A stretch of 64,000 nt of DNA from positions 16,058,001 to 16,122,000 of the forward strand of contig NC_071332.1 of assembly GCF_010183535.1 (NCBI RefSeq), read 5' to 3'. Position numbers and translations under genes: made by a program. The stretch is from Caenorhabditis remanei (Eukaryota > Nematoda > Chromadorea > Rhabditida > Rhabditidae). This document shows positions 11,648 through 22,078 of the stretch, piece by piece. The stretch's first letter is position 1. The number at the start of each line of letters is the position of its first letter. The notes under the pieces are model-generated. The model worked only from the letters and a program-made list of their open reading frames with translations. It made no database searches and was not told where the DNA came from.

Positions 11648-11853
11648 GCTCTGCAACTGTACGATGTATGGTCAGAGCTGAATGATAAACAGATGAAAGC
11701 GTTGTGTTGTGTTCGTATATCTCACTAAAACAGCAAAACAAGATTTCAACGAAAAAAACTTCCCTAAAACATAGACATGGTGACATTCATTACGAAAATA
11801 TGATCTCCTTTGGGAGAAGAAAAACAGTTCATGAAAAATATGAAGCGATTATA

Positions 11854-13132
11854 CAGGGTGCGCCATAAATAGTGATATGAATGTTTGGGTCAGCCCTGGT
11901 TCAGGCACAGAACTCCAGGCGCATCCAAATATATGTTTTGTTATCAGTTTTTATCAGTTTTTCAAGTTTTCGAAGTGACAGATTGTAATTTTAATTTTTA
12001 CGGAGGTGGCAACATTTTTTCTCCAGCCAGCTCTACCATTGACTGTATCAGTGTGTGTGAAAAGCTTTTTTGTGAGTTTCAAGAAGGTAAGAATGCCGCA
12101 AATGCAGGTGTTTAGAAAAATGAAACGTATGGAATATATTGTCATATTCAAGACCTTCTTGAAACATATATTCACAGTATACCGTCCTGGACATATTCCG
12201 GCAAATACAGGATCAGGTCTAATTTGGACCGGAGCGTGACAAAAGTATCCTACGGCTTTGAAATTTCAACAAAAATAGTTCAATGATAAATGAAAATGAA
12301 GCAGAATATTTTCTCACTGTGTTCTCAAAAAATCACCTTGCTAGTTTAAGAACTCAGGATTTTATGTACGCTGATAGCTCATGAGTGCCTCCTTGGCATG
12401 CACAAAATCACTGGTTTAATCCCAGTGATTACTCATGAAAGTAACTGACCAAAAAAACCGACCAGAACTTAAAAAACAAAACGAATGTAGCAAAACATTT
12501 AAGAACGTTTTGTTAGAACAGAACGTTTCTTGATGAGACTTCAGATCCACCTTCAGTCCCAGTTTTAGTCGGAAGATACCCACTTTGCTACACTTTTTAC
12601 ATTTTGGTCCACCCAGGAACCAAATTTACTCCGAAACCCTGTTTCAAGGTTGGAATTTGTTGTTAAGCATATTTTCATCTTAAAAATCATTTCTGGACAT
12701 TCCAGAAAATCAAAGCGCCGGTACACAACTCCAAGATTACCTAACAGGCATTCAGATACGATTTTCCGGAGTTCACCTGGCTGTCTAAATGGGTGCCTAT
12801 TTCGCCAAAACGCAATTTCTTCATATTTTCAAATTAGGAATATCAGACCCAGAGAGTTTCTTAACAAAAAAAGTTTGGTTTGAATTCTCTGAATTGTTTT
12901 CTGTATAAGTCCTGGGACGCTGAAATCGTCAACTACCTCCGTGCCTAGGTCGTAGCTACCCGGGTGGATTGAGAGCTGTAACTCAGGACAAATGAGAACA
13001 GATCAAAAATCATCTTTGAAAATCTTTTCTGTAGCGAATGAATGATTTTTTGTCAAAAGGTAAAGATGTTCTGAAGTTTTTGAAAAAAGTTATAACGTTT
13101 TTTGCATATATCACTATTTATGGCGCACCCTA
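11854..13132. mobile_element. Tc1/mariner-type element with CAGGGTGCGCC ends, 1279 bp
   Basis: The ends are CAGGGTGCGCCATAAATAGT and its inverse, about 25 bp each with the last base changed, and TA lies on both sides (11852-11853 and 13133-13134). The empty site can be reconstructed from the corresponding srh spacer (GCGATTATATTGTCATG at 10426), which confirms precise insertion at TA. The interior has no transposase frame I can recognise: the longest frames are under 80 codons and show no DDE motif. Inside it, 12371-12430 looks faintly tRNA-like. Confidence 0.75.
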
Positions 13133-13240
13133 TATTGTTGTGAAAAGTTGACGCGTACACACTAATTGAGTGACAGCCTATATTTTAATAAGCAGAAAAC
13201 AATACAAGATTGAGATTCGTATCATACAACAAAGTGTTAC

Positions 13241-13610
13241 GGACCTGCCCACAAAGAAAACTTGTACTATTATGTAGTTAAAAATATATAGAAACGACGA
13301 AAACGATACTCGATTAAGTCGTTTTGTCAAAATTTTGAAAAAAAAGTCACAAACGTAAAATAGCCAAAGCGTGAATATTCAGAACAGAAAAAAAGAAGAA
13401 TAAAGAATTTTAAATGCAAACTCGTTTTCTCAGTCATTTCGTCGTTTTAATAACTGTTTTTGATTGAAATATTCATTTACGTCGTTTTCGTACTTGTTTT
13501 TTTCACTTCCGATAGTCAAATTACACTGTGTTTTTGAGATTTAGGTATGCTATTTTCATTATCATTTAACGTCATTAATCGCATGACAAAAAACGATTTT
13601 AGTAGGTCTA
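13241..13610. mobile_element. Probable 370 bp insertion with GGACCT ends
   Basis: Other srh spacers read CAACAAAGTGTTACTGTTAA without a break. Here GTGTTAC is followed by GGACCTGCCCACAAAG and about 370 bp of unrelated AT-rich DNA, ending AGTAGGTCTA, and then TTACTGTC resumes. TTAC is therefore on both sides. The GGACCT end resembles the hairpin repeats at 5822 and 22026. Terminal symmetry is weak, so the class is unknown. Confidence 0.5.
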
Positions 13611-13707
13611 TTACTGTCTTGTCTTTAAAATAAATCTTCTTCAGTTTTTTGATTAACTAATGAGTTGCATAAGACTGAGCCGAGTTAATGATAGCAAGAA
13701 AAAATAT

Positions 13708-14780
13708 TTATTGAGAAGAAAATCCATTATGCGTTACACTGGAAGACATTTGAATCACTTTCACCTTATTATTCTTGTAGAATCTTTTAATTCCTAAAAT
13801 TTTCAAGGTTTCCGTTCTATAAGGTTTGTGAATAAAAAGCATAATGATTGTGGAAAACAATCCGTGTGAAGATATCATAATCACTGAAAAATTAGAAAAA
13901 GCCATATCATAATTATTAGTGTAAATTGTTGATAAGATATAGCCAGCAGCTGTCATGAACACCACAAATGGAAGTGACACTTGGATGCATACTGCTATGA
14001 AGAATTCACGCTGGAGCTGTGTAGTTCGTTGTGATTGAGATTTGATTCCGAATATGAAATTGACAGTTATTGCAAAGAAAAAGAAGATTTGAGTCCAAAC
14101 AAAAATAATGAATAACCCAATAAGGACAAAGTTTAGATATTCATTTCCAACCATGAAGAACGTTGGGTGGTTGACTATATTAAGTGGTAGGCATGGAAGT
14201 TATTTCAGAGCTATTTGTCTTGCAACTGACTGATCCGGCATATTGAGAAAAGATGGCACGAATGCATTTAATGCAACGAAGTAATTAACGAAGTAATAGA
14301 CCGCTCGTTTGAATCTGCGGCTTTGAGTATCGGAATCCAAACGTACCAAAGAATTGTACCGATTTTCAAAGAAAAAATACGGAAACTATAAAAGTTTACC
14401 GGAATTCGGAAAACTTACGAAAACATAATGTGAGTCCGACGTAAGTCTGGATCCATATTGGCATTCCAATAGATGAAAGTAATCCAATTGAATAACCGGA
14501 ACAAATAGGGAATACTGTTATTGGGAGAATAAGTAACGCCCATAAGTCATATGAAACGAATCTGAATTCATTTGTGAATAACTGCTTTTCATGTAATTAA
14601 ACTCACGTCAAATGCATTAACAGCATTGGAAACTTCATTTTTCCCATTTCATTTGGGGTCTTCATAATGATTATGTAAGCTCCCAAAGTATGGAGTGGTA
14701 CTTGAACAACAGATAAGCCATGTAAACCAAGTTCGAGAAATTCTTCAGACTCGAAGTAGTTGTTTCAATGTGCAACTCAT
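13708..14780 (-). pseudogene. srh chemoreceptor pseudogene with three lesions (copy D)
   Basis: Same three-exon layout as copy C, with exon 1 at 14607-14780, exon 2 at 14419-14561 and exon 3 from about 14380 down to 13708. Exon 1 is 174 nt rather than 176: two bases are missing after MSCT and the frame shifts into an early stop. The start of exon 3 has lost about 20 bases, including the GPAVTM segment and the normal acceptor. In exon 3, the codon after IALK is TAA (near 14200) where the paralogs have AAG just before LPCLP. The C-terminal 148 codons remain open and well conserved (FMVGNEYLNF, HGLFSTIIMLFIHKPYR). It is clearly dead as a receptor. Confidence 0.85.
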
Positions 14781-15863
14781 GCTTTGTTACAACAAAATAT
14801 ATGAGATACTGAAGACTTTTGCTTGTTTTTTTGTATCTTATTATGAGATACCATCTATCGGCCTATCTTCCTTGAAAGATTAGAATTCAGTATCAAAACA
14901 AGTTTTTGATTCAGAAAAGCATAACCCTTAGAATTAATAAGATGTGTGTCTTAAAAAACAATTTTCGTTTTTACGAAAGATTGTTATGTTCTGTTCAAAG
15001 TTATTTTTCAAGAAATTAGTCAAATGCCAACAACGTAAAAAAAAAACTGACTAATCTATTAATCACTACTCGGAACTTTTCCCTAATGACAAGTGCAATT
15101 AGATGAATCAATATAAGCTTTGCAAAAATAATATGGGATTTCACTGATTACCACGTTTTTTATAACAGTTTTACTGCGGTCATGCTCTTTTTACTTTTTT
15201 TGTTGACGATAAAAGTTTTTTTTGAGTTGTTTAAAGTTATTTGAAATTGTTTGAATGTTTGAGAAAAAAAACTAAAATAATGTTTGGTCAAACAATTTAT
15301 GGTCAAACTATAAAATAAAATTTTGGGTTTCTTATGTTCGAATGGTAGTTATCTCCCAATGGAACTAATTAACTTTTTTAATATTACCGTCTATTTCATA
15401 ATGTCGAAAATAATTTTACTTCCGTCTTTATCTCTGCAAAGCTCTGTCTGCGACTACACGATGTATGGTCAGAGATGAATGATAACATATGAAAAATATG
15501 CTTAGTGTTCGTGTATCTCATTAAAACTGCAAAACAAGATTTCAATGAAAAAAACTTCCAAAAAACATAGACATGGTGGCATTCATTACAAAAATAGAAC
15601 GTCACGTGTGGAGAAGAAAACCGTCAATGAAAAATATGACGATGCGATTATTCATGAAAAGTTGTCGTGTATACACTTATTGAATAACTACCTATAATCT
15701 AAAAAGAAAAAAAAGCGTGAGTTTCGTATTATACAACAAAGTGTTACTGTCAAGGTTTCGTCTTTCAAATTAACCTTCTTAGGTATTTTTTTTAGACTAA
15801 CCAATGAGTTGCATAAGAAGAAACCGAGTCAATGATAGCAAAAAAGGTTTATTCAAAAACAAC
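14781..15863. other. srh spacer with duplicated upstream flanks
   Basis: From 14781 to about 15020 it matches the flank upstream of copy E (17387-17535). From about 15450 to 15780 it matches the flank upstream of copy C, including GATGTATGGTCAGAG and the CATAGACATGGTG segment. Between them, near 15230-15310, are runs of TTTGAA and GGTCAAAC resembling the hAT-type MITE at 48559. No gene is seen. Confidence 0.55.
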
Positions 15864-17386
15864 TCAGTTATGCGTTACACTGGCAGACTTCTGAGCTACT
15901 GCCAACTTATTACTCTTGCGAAATATTTTAAATCCCAAAATTTTCAAGGTTTCCGTTCGATAAGGTTTGTGAATAAGAAGCATAATAATGGTGGAAAACA
16001 ATCCATGTGAATTGATCATAATCAGCGAAAAATTAGTAAAAGCCATATCGAAATTATTAGTGTAAGTAGTTGATAAAATATAGCAAGCAGGAATTACGAC
16101 CACCACAAATGGAAAAGCAATTTGGATGCATACTGCTAATAAGAATGTTGAAGCTGTGCAGTTTGTTGTGATTGAGATTTTGTTTGGAATACGAAGTTGA
16201 CTGTTTTCGCAACCAAAACGAAGATTTGAATCCAAATAAAAATGCCGAATATCCCAGTACAGACAAAGTTTAGATATTCATTTCCAAGCATCAAAAAACT
16301 TGGATGGTTGACTATTTCGAGTGGTAGGCAAGGAAGCTTTTTCAGAGCTATTTGTCTTGCAACTGACTGATCCGGCATATTGAGAAAGGATGGCATAACC
16401 AGTGTGTGCTTACCGATAATTATTACTTTCCGGTAAATGCGTTTTGCGGTAAATTTCCGGTATTTACCGAATTTATCGATAATTTACCGGTAAATCTAGT
16501 TGAAATTTACCGGTAAATTCGGTAAAACCGGTAAATTTACCGGTAAATTCCGGCGATAAATTAAACACGGCGCGTGACAGGTCAGATGACGTGTAAACAT
16601 ATTTGAAATTTTTCACACGTAAAAATAAATCCAAAAGTATTAATTTCATTCCATTTACCGGTAATTTACCGGTAAATGGGCGTTTCGGTAAATTTTTTTG
16701 GTAAAAATTTACCGGTAAATTACCGGTAAATATTCACCGAAAATTTACCGGAAAATTACCGGTAAATTTGCCGGTAATTTTCCGGTAAATTTACCGGTAA
16801 ATTTTACCGAAACGTTCCGGAAATTCACACTGGGCATAACTACGGTGAGTGTAATGAAGTAATTAATAAAATAATGAATCGCTCGTTTGAATCTCCGGTT
16901 ATGAGTATCACAGTCAGAACGTACCAAATAGTTGTACCGATTCTCGAAGAACATAATGACAGCTGGTCCAAAAACTGACAACAAAAAATTGAGGAAACAA
17001 ACTGGATATCGGAAAACTTACGAAAAAACAATGTGAGTCCGATGTAACCCTGGACCCAAATGGGTACCCCAATAGATGGAAGCACTCCAGTCGAATAACC
17101 GGAACAAATAGGGTACACTATTCTTGAGATTGAAAGTGTTGCTGTATATATGTCATTTGATGCGAATCTGGAATACATTTTTTGAAGAACTCCTTCATCA
17201 TACAACTCACTTTAAATGCACTAACAGCATAGGAAACTTCATTTTTCCCATTTCATTTGGGGTCTTCATAATGATTATATAAACTCCCAAAGTATAGATT
17301 GGTACTTGTATAACAGACAAACTATGTAAGGCAAGTACGAGAAATTCATCGGATTCAAAATAGTTGTTTCGAAATGTGCAGCTCAT
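15864..17386 (-). pseudogene. srh chemoreceptor pseudogene split by a MITE and frameshifted (copy E)
   Basis: Exon 1 is 17211-17386 (176 nt, open, MSCTFRNNYFESDEF), exon 2 is 17022-17167, and exon 3 starts at 16974. Exon 3 is broken after FINYFITLTVVMPS by a 433 bp MITE (16400-16832) with a duplicated 8-base target, and then continues with MPSFLNMPDQ. A second lesion near 16136-16145 removes four bases where the paralogs read QLQRQFF, shifting the frame into a stop. The tail HGLFSTIIMLLIHKPYR is intact in the shifted frame. Removing the insert would therefore not restore the gene. Confidence 0.87.
16400..16832. mobile_element. hAT-type MITE rich in ACCGGTAAAT motifs
   Basis: The ends CAGTGTG and CACACTG are inverted, and the flanking 8 bases GGCATAAC occur at both 16392-16399 and 16833-16840, the target duplication length of hAT elements. 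The interior is built almost entirely from TTTACCGGTAAA-type palindromic units. It is inserted in exon 3 of srh copy E. No coding capacity. Confidence 0.88.
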
Positions 17387-17699
17387 GTTTCGTTACGACA
17401 AAGTATTTGAGGTACTGAAGACTTGTGAAAATTTCAGAATGAATAAGATGTGCGTCTTGAAAAATGTTCTTTGTTTTGCGACAGACTGTTGTTTTCTGCT
17501 CAATGTTATTTTTCAAAAAATTAGTCTAATGACGCCCACATCAGAACTAACTAAGAGATGAGGAATCGCCATTTCAAAGTGAATAAGCCATAATTTAGTT
17601 GTTGATGTCTCACTCGGTGATCTGATTTGCTCAAGTTATGTCAGAAAGATGTGCAGTACGTGGCACTTTGGAAGTGAGCCTGAGTAAAAATAACTTTAT

Positions 17700-17801
17700 T
17701 AATTTTAAACTTTCTACAACAGAAACAATACCATAGTTTTCATATTTGATAGGAATCCAATTCGGCGGAAAATAATGATTAGGATCAAAGTTTCCAGATG
17801 T
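17700..17801 (-). pseudogene. Lone last exon of a GT11 fucosyltransferase gene
   Basis: A TTTCAG acceptor is followed by an exon reading SGNFDPNHYFPPNWIPIK and VVESLK, matching the last exons of the GT11 genes at 26181, 35551 and 59547. The normal stop after ESLK is lost (AAATTAATAAAG) and no other GT11 exon is found nearby, so this is a fragment left by rearrangement. Confidence 0.75.
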
Positions 17802-17936
17802 CTGAAATTTACAAACTAAATTATTCATTTCTACATAGCACCACAAAAAAACTAAGAAGGCTACGATCATCTGTAAACTTAATCTGTAAACTCGATATCG
17901 TTGTAATACATCTGATTAGGTTTTGATAAAAACCCA

Positions 17937-18480
17937 TCAGCGACAGATGTGATGAAAAAGTTGAATGAATGTTGCACCGTTTGTTTTATTATCCGTAATT
18001 GGCATTCAGGGTCGTCTCGTACTAAATAGTTGCCGGTGGCAAGGTACCCTCATAACCCTGTAGTTTTCCGAGTCCTCACGCGCCTACCGTAACCTCAGCG
18101 CGTCAGTTCACGCGGACACGCGTACTCCACGTGGCAACAAGTGGTTTTCTGAAGTCGGTTGGCTTTCAGAGTTAAGTTCTAGTTTTAGCGTTGGTGTTTT
18201 GACTTTTGCTTTGTAAGTTTTACGCTCTCTTATTCTAATTTCTTGCAATAAAGTCTATTTATTGTGAGAAACTGTGTTAATTGTCGTCATATTTTATCAG
18301 GACCCTATCACCCGTATTTATATACGCGGGCAACTAGATAATTGAAAAATAAATATCAAGCTTTCAATGGAAAAAAAATTCCTCATGAAAAATATGATGA
18401 AACGATTGTATTGTCATGAAAAGTTGTCGCATAAATTAATATTTTGCATTATTCTGTCATAAAAATTCATTAAATTGCGG
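17937..18480 (-). pseudogene. Scrap of an srh gene and its spacer, split by an insert
   Basis: 17937-18030 matches srh copy A around 8243-8330 (the AAAAAGTTGAATG and GTCGTCTCGTACTA segments). After an interruption at 18031-18332 the match resumes with ACTAGATAATTG and then spacer-type sequence (CTCATGAAAAATATGATG, GTCATGAAAAGTTGTCG). It has no coding value. Confidence 0.65.
18031..18332. mobile_element. LTR-like insert in the srh scrap
   Basis: It begins TGCCGGTGGC, ends GCGGGCA, is GC-richer than its surroundings and has AATAAA at about 18247. Those features suit a solo LTR (TG..CA). The flanks ACTAAATAGT and ACTAGATAAT agree at 8 of 10 bases, longer than a usual LTR target duplication, so the class is uncertain. 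The boundary itself is supported by the split srh homology. Confidence 0.45.
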
Positions 18481-18601
18481 TCGGGAAAAGACTAGTTTTC
18501 TTCGTGGGTCGGTCCATTACTAGAAGACGTGTCTATTGGTTCTACATCTGCTACTCTATCCACTACTCAAGCTTCTCCAATAACTACCACTCGTTGTACA
18601 G

Positions 18602-18926
18602 CATACTTGCAAAATATCGGCCCGGCCCGGGCCGGGCCGGTAGAGAAAGTTGCCGGCCCGGAGTCAAAAAATGAGCACAATTTTTTCACAAAATTTTTCG
18701 AAATTTTTTGAAATTTTCATCAAAAATAGTCAAAAATCCTATGTAAACTTGAGTTTTATCGATATGTAAAAACATAGTCGAAAATTCGACTTTTTTGCGA
18801 AAAAATCAAAAAAATTTTCAAAAAAATTCAAATTTTCAAATGTTTGTACTGTGACCCGGGCCGACCGGGCCGGTGAAAATTCTCAAATCGGCCCGGCCCG
18901 GCCCGGCCCGGCCCGTTGCAAGTATG
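18602..18926. mobile_element. hAT-type MITE with GGCCCG-rich subterminal blocks
   Basis: The ends CATACTTGCAA and TTGCAAGTATG are inverted, with the 8-base target duplication TTGTACAG at 18594-18601 and 18927-18934. GC-rich CCGGCCCGG blocks lie inside each end around an AT-rich core. Same design as the element at 21146 but with different terminal bases. Confidence 0.88.
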
Positions 18927-18956
18927 TTGTACAGCGATAATTTCTGCACAGCGTTA

Positions 18957-20762
18957 TTATGCCAAACATCAACGACTACACCGGTAAGAGTGACTCCTGA
19001 GTTTGCAATCTAATCTCGGAGTAAAGGACGTCTACCACTCAAAAAATATGAAACAGTTAACCCGGCCGAAAACTATAAGAGCCGATCTCCGGGTTTGCAC
19101 CAACAACTGCAGGTCGGTTGCAACAGACAATCGACTTGCAGAACTTCTGGAAAAATCCAATAGGATAAAGTACGACATCATTCGACTATCAATTAAAAAG
19201 ATCCGCAGAAGTGCACCTGACGCATCGCGACGCAACCGGAGTACAGCGGCAGGAGAAGACAAACTATCAGCAGACTTCTTGAAAAAATTGTCACTTCACA
19301 GTTCATTGAAACCTTGCGGAAAGATTCTCACGATACCTGAAAGAAGGAAAAGTTTCAACAAAATGGAAATTGTCCAAAACAACTATTCAAAAAAAGAGAA
19401 AAAGAAAATCTGGAGAACTATCGTACAATCCGTTTGCTTCCGGTACTGTACAAGGACTTCGCAAAGTGTATCCTCAATTGCATCCGGAAAACATTAGAAG
19501 AAGCCCAACCGGTCAAACATGCAGAATTCGGAAGATTCTTCTCGACAATTGACCACATCCATTTAGTGCAAAGACTGATGGGGGAGAGTATCATTCCGGT
19601 GATCTCCGTTTGAGCGGTAGGGAGCAGTTGGGTAGCAACCCGGAAGTATGGATGCCCAACCACCGCATTCTGATCTGGCATAGTGTTTGGATGGTCTCTG
19701 TCTCTAGATCTGAAATAGAGCTCTGCCCTGAAGAACACACGCGCGGACCGGTTGGATGCCGACTTGATCTGGAGGGTGCAAACCTGAAAGGGAAAGTTGA
19801 AGGCCGTGAGGCTCCTGGCGGGAAACTCCGTCATAGTCAGTGGTGAGCCTATACCCGACGACTATGACATAGTTGGAGGAATCCTGATCTGATAATAATC
19901 ATTGTTCATATAAGAGAGGGGGATGATAAATACCTAGGGTCCGAAACCATCAAAGCAGCTACTGACATGCATAGTAGTGATGAACACATAGACCCTGGGG
20001 TTCCCTAAACTCGACCCATTTGCACAAACCCACTTTGTACAAATGAACCAAACTGATGAAGAGTTTAATGATTTCTTACATCACAGCTAGCGGACCTACC
20101 GTGAAGTAGACTCCCGCCGCTGTAGCAGGCTCGCCAGGACGAGAATACCAAATACCAATCACCATGATATTCATTGATTTCAAGAAAGCTTTGGGAATGA
20201 TAGAACCTACTGCTTTATGGGAAAGCCTGAAGACTCAAGAAATTGACTCAAGATATATAAAACTCCTAATTTAATGTTACAATGATTGCTCCACTACAAT
20301 CACACCATTCCACAATCCAGTCAATATCCTCATTGCCAGAGGTGTCGGACAAGGAGATTCCATTTCACCAAATCTATTCTTGAATCGGCTTTCAGTCGAA
20401 TTTCATGGTTTCATCTGAAAGGAGACGACGAAGACTACGATAACTCCGCGTGTATAAGAATGAACGGTTGAAACATAGCACATCTACGTTACGCCGACGA
20501 CATTATTCTAATTTTGATACCTCCAAAAACAGCGGAAAAATGCTACAAGAACTGGTAAACAGTTGCGAACCAGTTGGTCTGGAAATAAATGCAAATAAAA
20601 CAAAAGTGTTGATGAGCAATTATTCGTCATGTAACCAAAAAACTATCAGAAAAAACAATGCCACGATGTGGAGGAAGCTTCCCCCGGGAACTACTGCACA
20701 ATGTACGGCGTCTTTATGCCAAACATCAACGACTACACCGGCAAGAGTGACTCCTGAGTTTG
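18957..20762 (+). pseudogene. Degenerate RTE-type non-LTR retrotransposon
   Basis: Segments of an RTE polyprotein are spread over several frames. An endonuclease-like start reads RVCTNNCRSVATDNRLAELL (about 19095-19160). Reverse transcriptase pieces include RYLKEGKV and the HAEFGRFFSTIDH region (about 19330-19580), IFIDFKKAF (about 20168), GVGQGDSISPNLF (about 20342) and HLRYADDIILI (about 20480), which holds the YADD active-site motif. Numerous frameshifts and stops make it inactive. About 570 bp of unrelated sequence (about 19585-20155) interrupts the RT domain. A 49-base direct repeat with one mismatch brackets the element (18957-19005 and 20714-20762), which could be the long target duplication known for RTE insertions. 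The C-terminal part of the RT is missing. Confidence 0.75.
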
Positions 20763-20865
20763 TTTTTTTGACTCGGGAAACATTTCCAGGCAACAAATTT
20801 TCTACTATTTCCAGTGCCATGAATGCCAATCCAGCCAGCAGGTTGCTTACTTGGTGAGCTGATGG

Positions 20866-21090
20866 CAAGGCTGTCAGAAATCGCGGCCGGCCGCGGCTTT
20901 TTCCTGAAAATCTCAAACAGCAGCGGCTTTCAAGAGTTTCAACTGAAAACATGACTTGATATACTTTTGATTTTTGGTACCAGTCTGGCCACACTGGTTC
21001 GACCCCCACTGGTGCCAAAACTTTTTTGGGCTGGCCGCGGCTTTTTGAAATTTTCAATAAAAAGCCGCGGCCGGCCGTACGTCAGCCTTG
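20866..21090. mobile_element. hAT-type MITE with CGGCCGGCCGCGG blocks
   Basis: CAAGGCTG and CAGCCTTG form the ends, with inverted CGGCCGGCCGCGGCTTTTT blocks just inside. The flanks GCTGATGG and GCTGACGT match at 6 of 8 bases, consistent with an old 8-base target duplication. No coding capacity. Confidence 0.7.
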
Positions 21091-21145
21091 GCTGACGTAC
21101 CTATTTCAGTGGACCTGTGTAAGTGAAACTCAGTATAGATTTAGT

Positions 21146-21474
21146 CAGACTTGTCACGGGCCGCGCCAAAATCAGGAAAAATCTCGGCCCGGCCCGGCCC
21201 GCTCGGCCCGTTTTGAAACATTTTTTCAAAACATCTTGTGTTTTTGAACTTTTTTTCGGAAATTTTTTGAACTTTTTGGAAATTTTTTGAACTTTTTTGA
21301 AAAAAGTATAGTTTTCGAAAAAACATTTAAAATTGAATCAAAATGTGAATATGTATGATAATTTAAGCATTTTTACTCTTTTTTTTTCGAAAAATTTCAA
21401 AAAAAAATTGGTAAAAATGGGTACCCATTTTTGAATCCGGGCCGACCGGCCCGGCCCGATTTTTGACAAGTCTG
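21146..21474. mobile_element. hAT-type MITE with CAGACTTGTCA ends
   Basis: Ends CAGACTTGTCA and TGACAAGTCTG, with the perfect 8-base duplication GATTTAGT at 21138-21145 and 21475-21482. Inside are inverted GGCCCGGCCCG blocks around an AT-rich core that contains TTTTTGAACTTTTT repeats. It lies directly upstream of the remaining exons of the Cys-rich gene. Confidence 0.88.
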
Positions 21475-21500
21475 GATTTAGTAGCAGATATTATTTTTAG

Positions 21501-21887
21501 TACAGGATAACCAAAATCATCTGCAATTTTGATACATATGAAGTACCAATCCCTCGTAAGTCGTGAGAACGGTTAAAATATTTTATATAATTTAACTGTT
21601 TTCAGCTTGCGCAACATGTGATATAAACGCTGCAAAACAATTTATGGACCCACCCAATATAATTTATGATGTACGGTACATTAACTCTTAATTTTTTATA
21701 CTCTATTAACAAATGTTTTTAGTGATATAACTTCTGATGGGCAAACATGCAAATTATTCTGTGCTACTTGTCTTCACCAAATTCAAACTTGCCCTACAAT
21801 GGTTTTTTCGTAAGTTGAAGACTGAGACTGTAATGAAAAATTCATTAAATCTCCAGGGAGAATTCAGTACAGGAAGATAAGAAGTAA
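21501..21887 (+). pseudogene. 3' exons of a Cys-rich (CATCDIN-type) gene, 5' end not found
   Basis: Four exons (21501-21555, 21606-21675, 21723-21809, 21857-21887) with proper GT..AG introns sum to 243 nt and give 80 residues plus stop in one consistent frame. The segment contains VPIPPCATCDINAA, DGQTCKLFCATCL and QTCPTM, a cysteine pattern like the small secreted nematode proteins with C6/DUF281-type repeats. No signal peptide or start exon is visible. Upstream DNA is occupied by a MITE and retroelement debris, so the 5' part was probably destroyed or separated. The family link is weak; the exon structure itself is well supported. Confidence 0.45.
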
Positions 21888-22025
21888 TCAAAACAGAAAA
21901 TTATTATGAATAGTGTGAATGCGAATGTTGACTGCGCTGATGGAAACATTGACATACATAGGAATGTAGGTTTTTATACGCGAAGATATGAAAACCTGAT
22001 CTGAAATTTCCAGTTGACCGATTGT

Positions 22026-22078
22026 TACGGACCTATTCTCAAGGTAGCGCAAAAAAAGCTACCTTGTGAATAGGTCCA
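22026..22078. repeat. Short hairpin repeat, GGACCTATTC family
   Basis: GGACCTATTCTCAAGGTAGC, a short A-run, then GCTACCTTGTGAATAGGTCC. It is a compact copy of the hairpin at 5822-5919. Confidence 0.7.

Noticed and set aside
16400..16832. Regularly repeated ACCGGTAAAT units that resemble an array
   Set aside because: Not CRISPR: there are no unique spacers of even length and no cas genes, and inverted ends with an 8-base target duplication show a MITE in a nematode genome.
20620..21057. 145-codon minus-strand open frame
   Set aside because: It spans the end of the retroelement relic and a hAT-type MITE, has no family features, and overlaps repeats on both sides.
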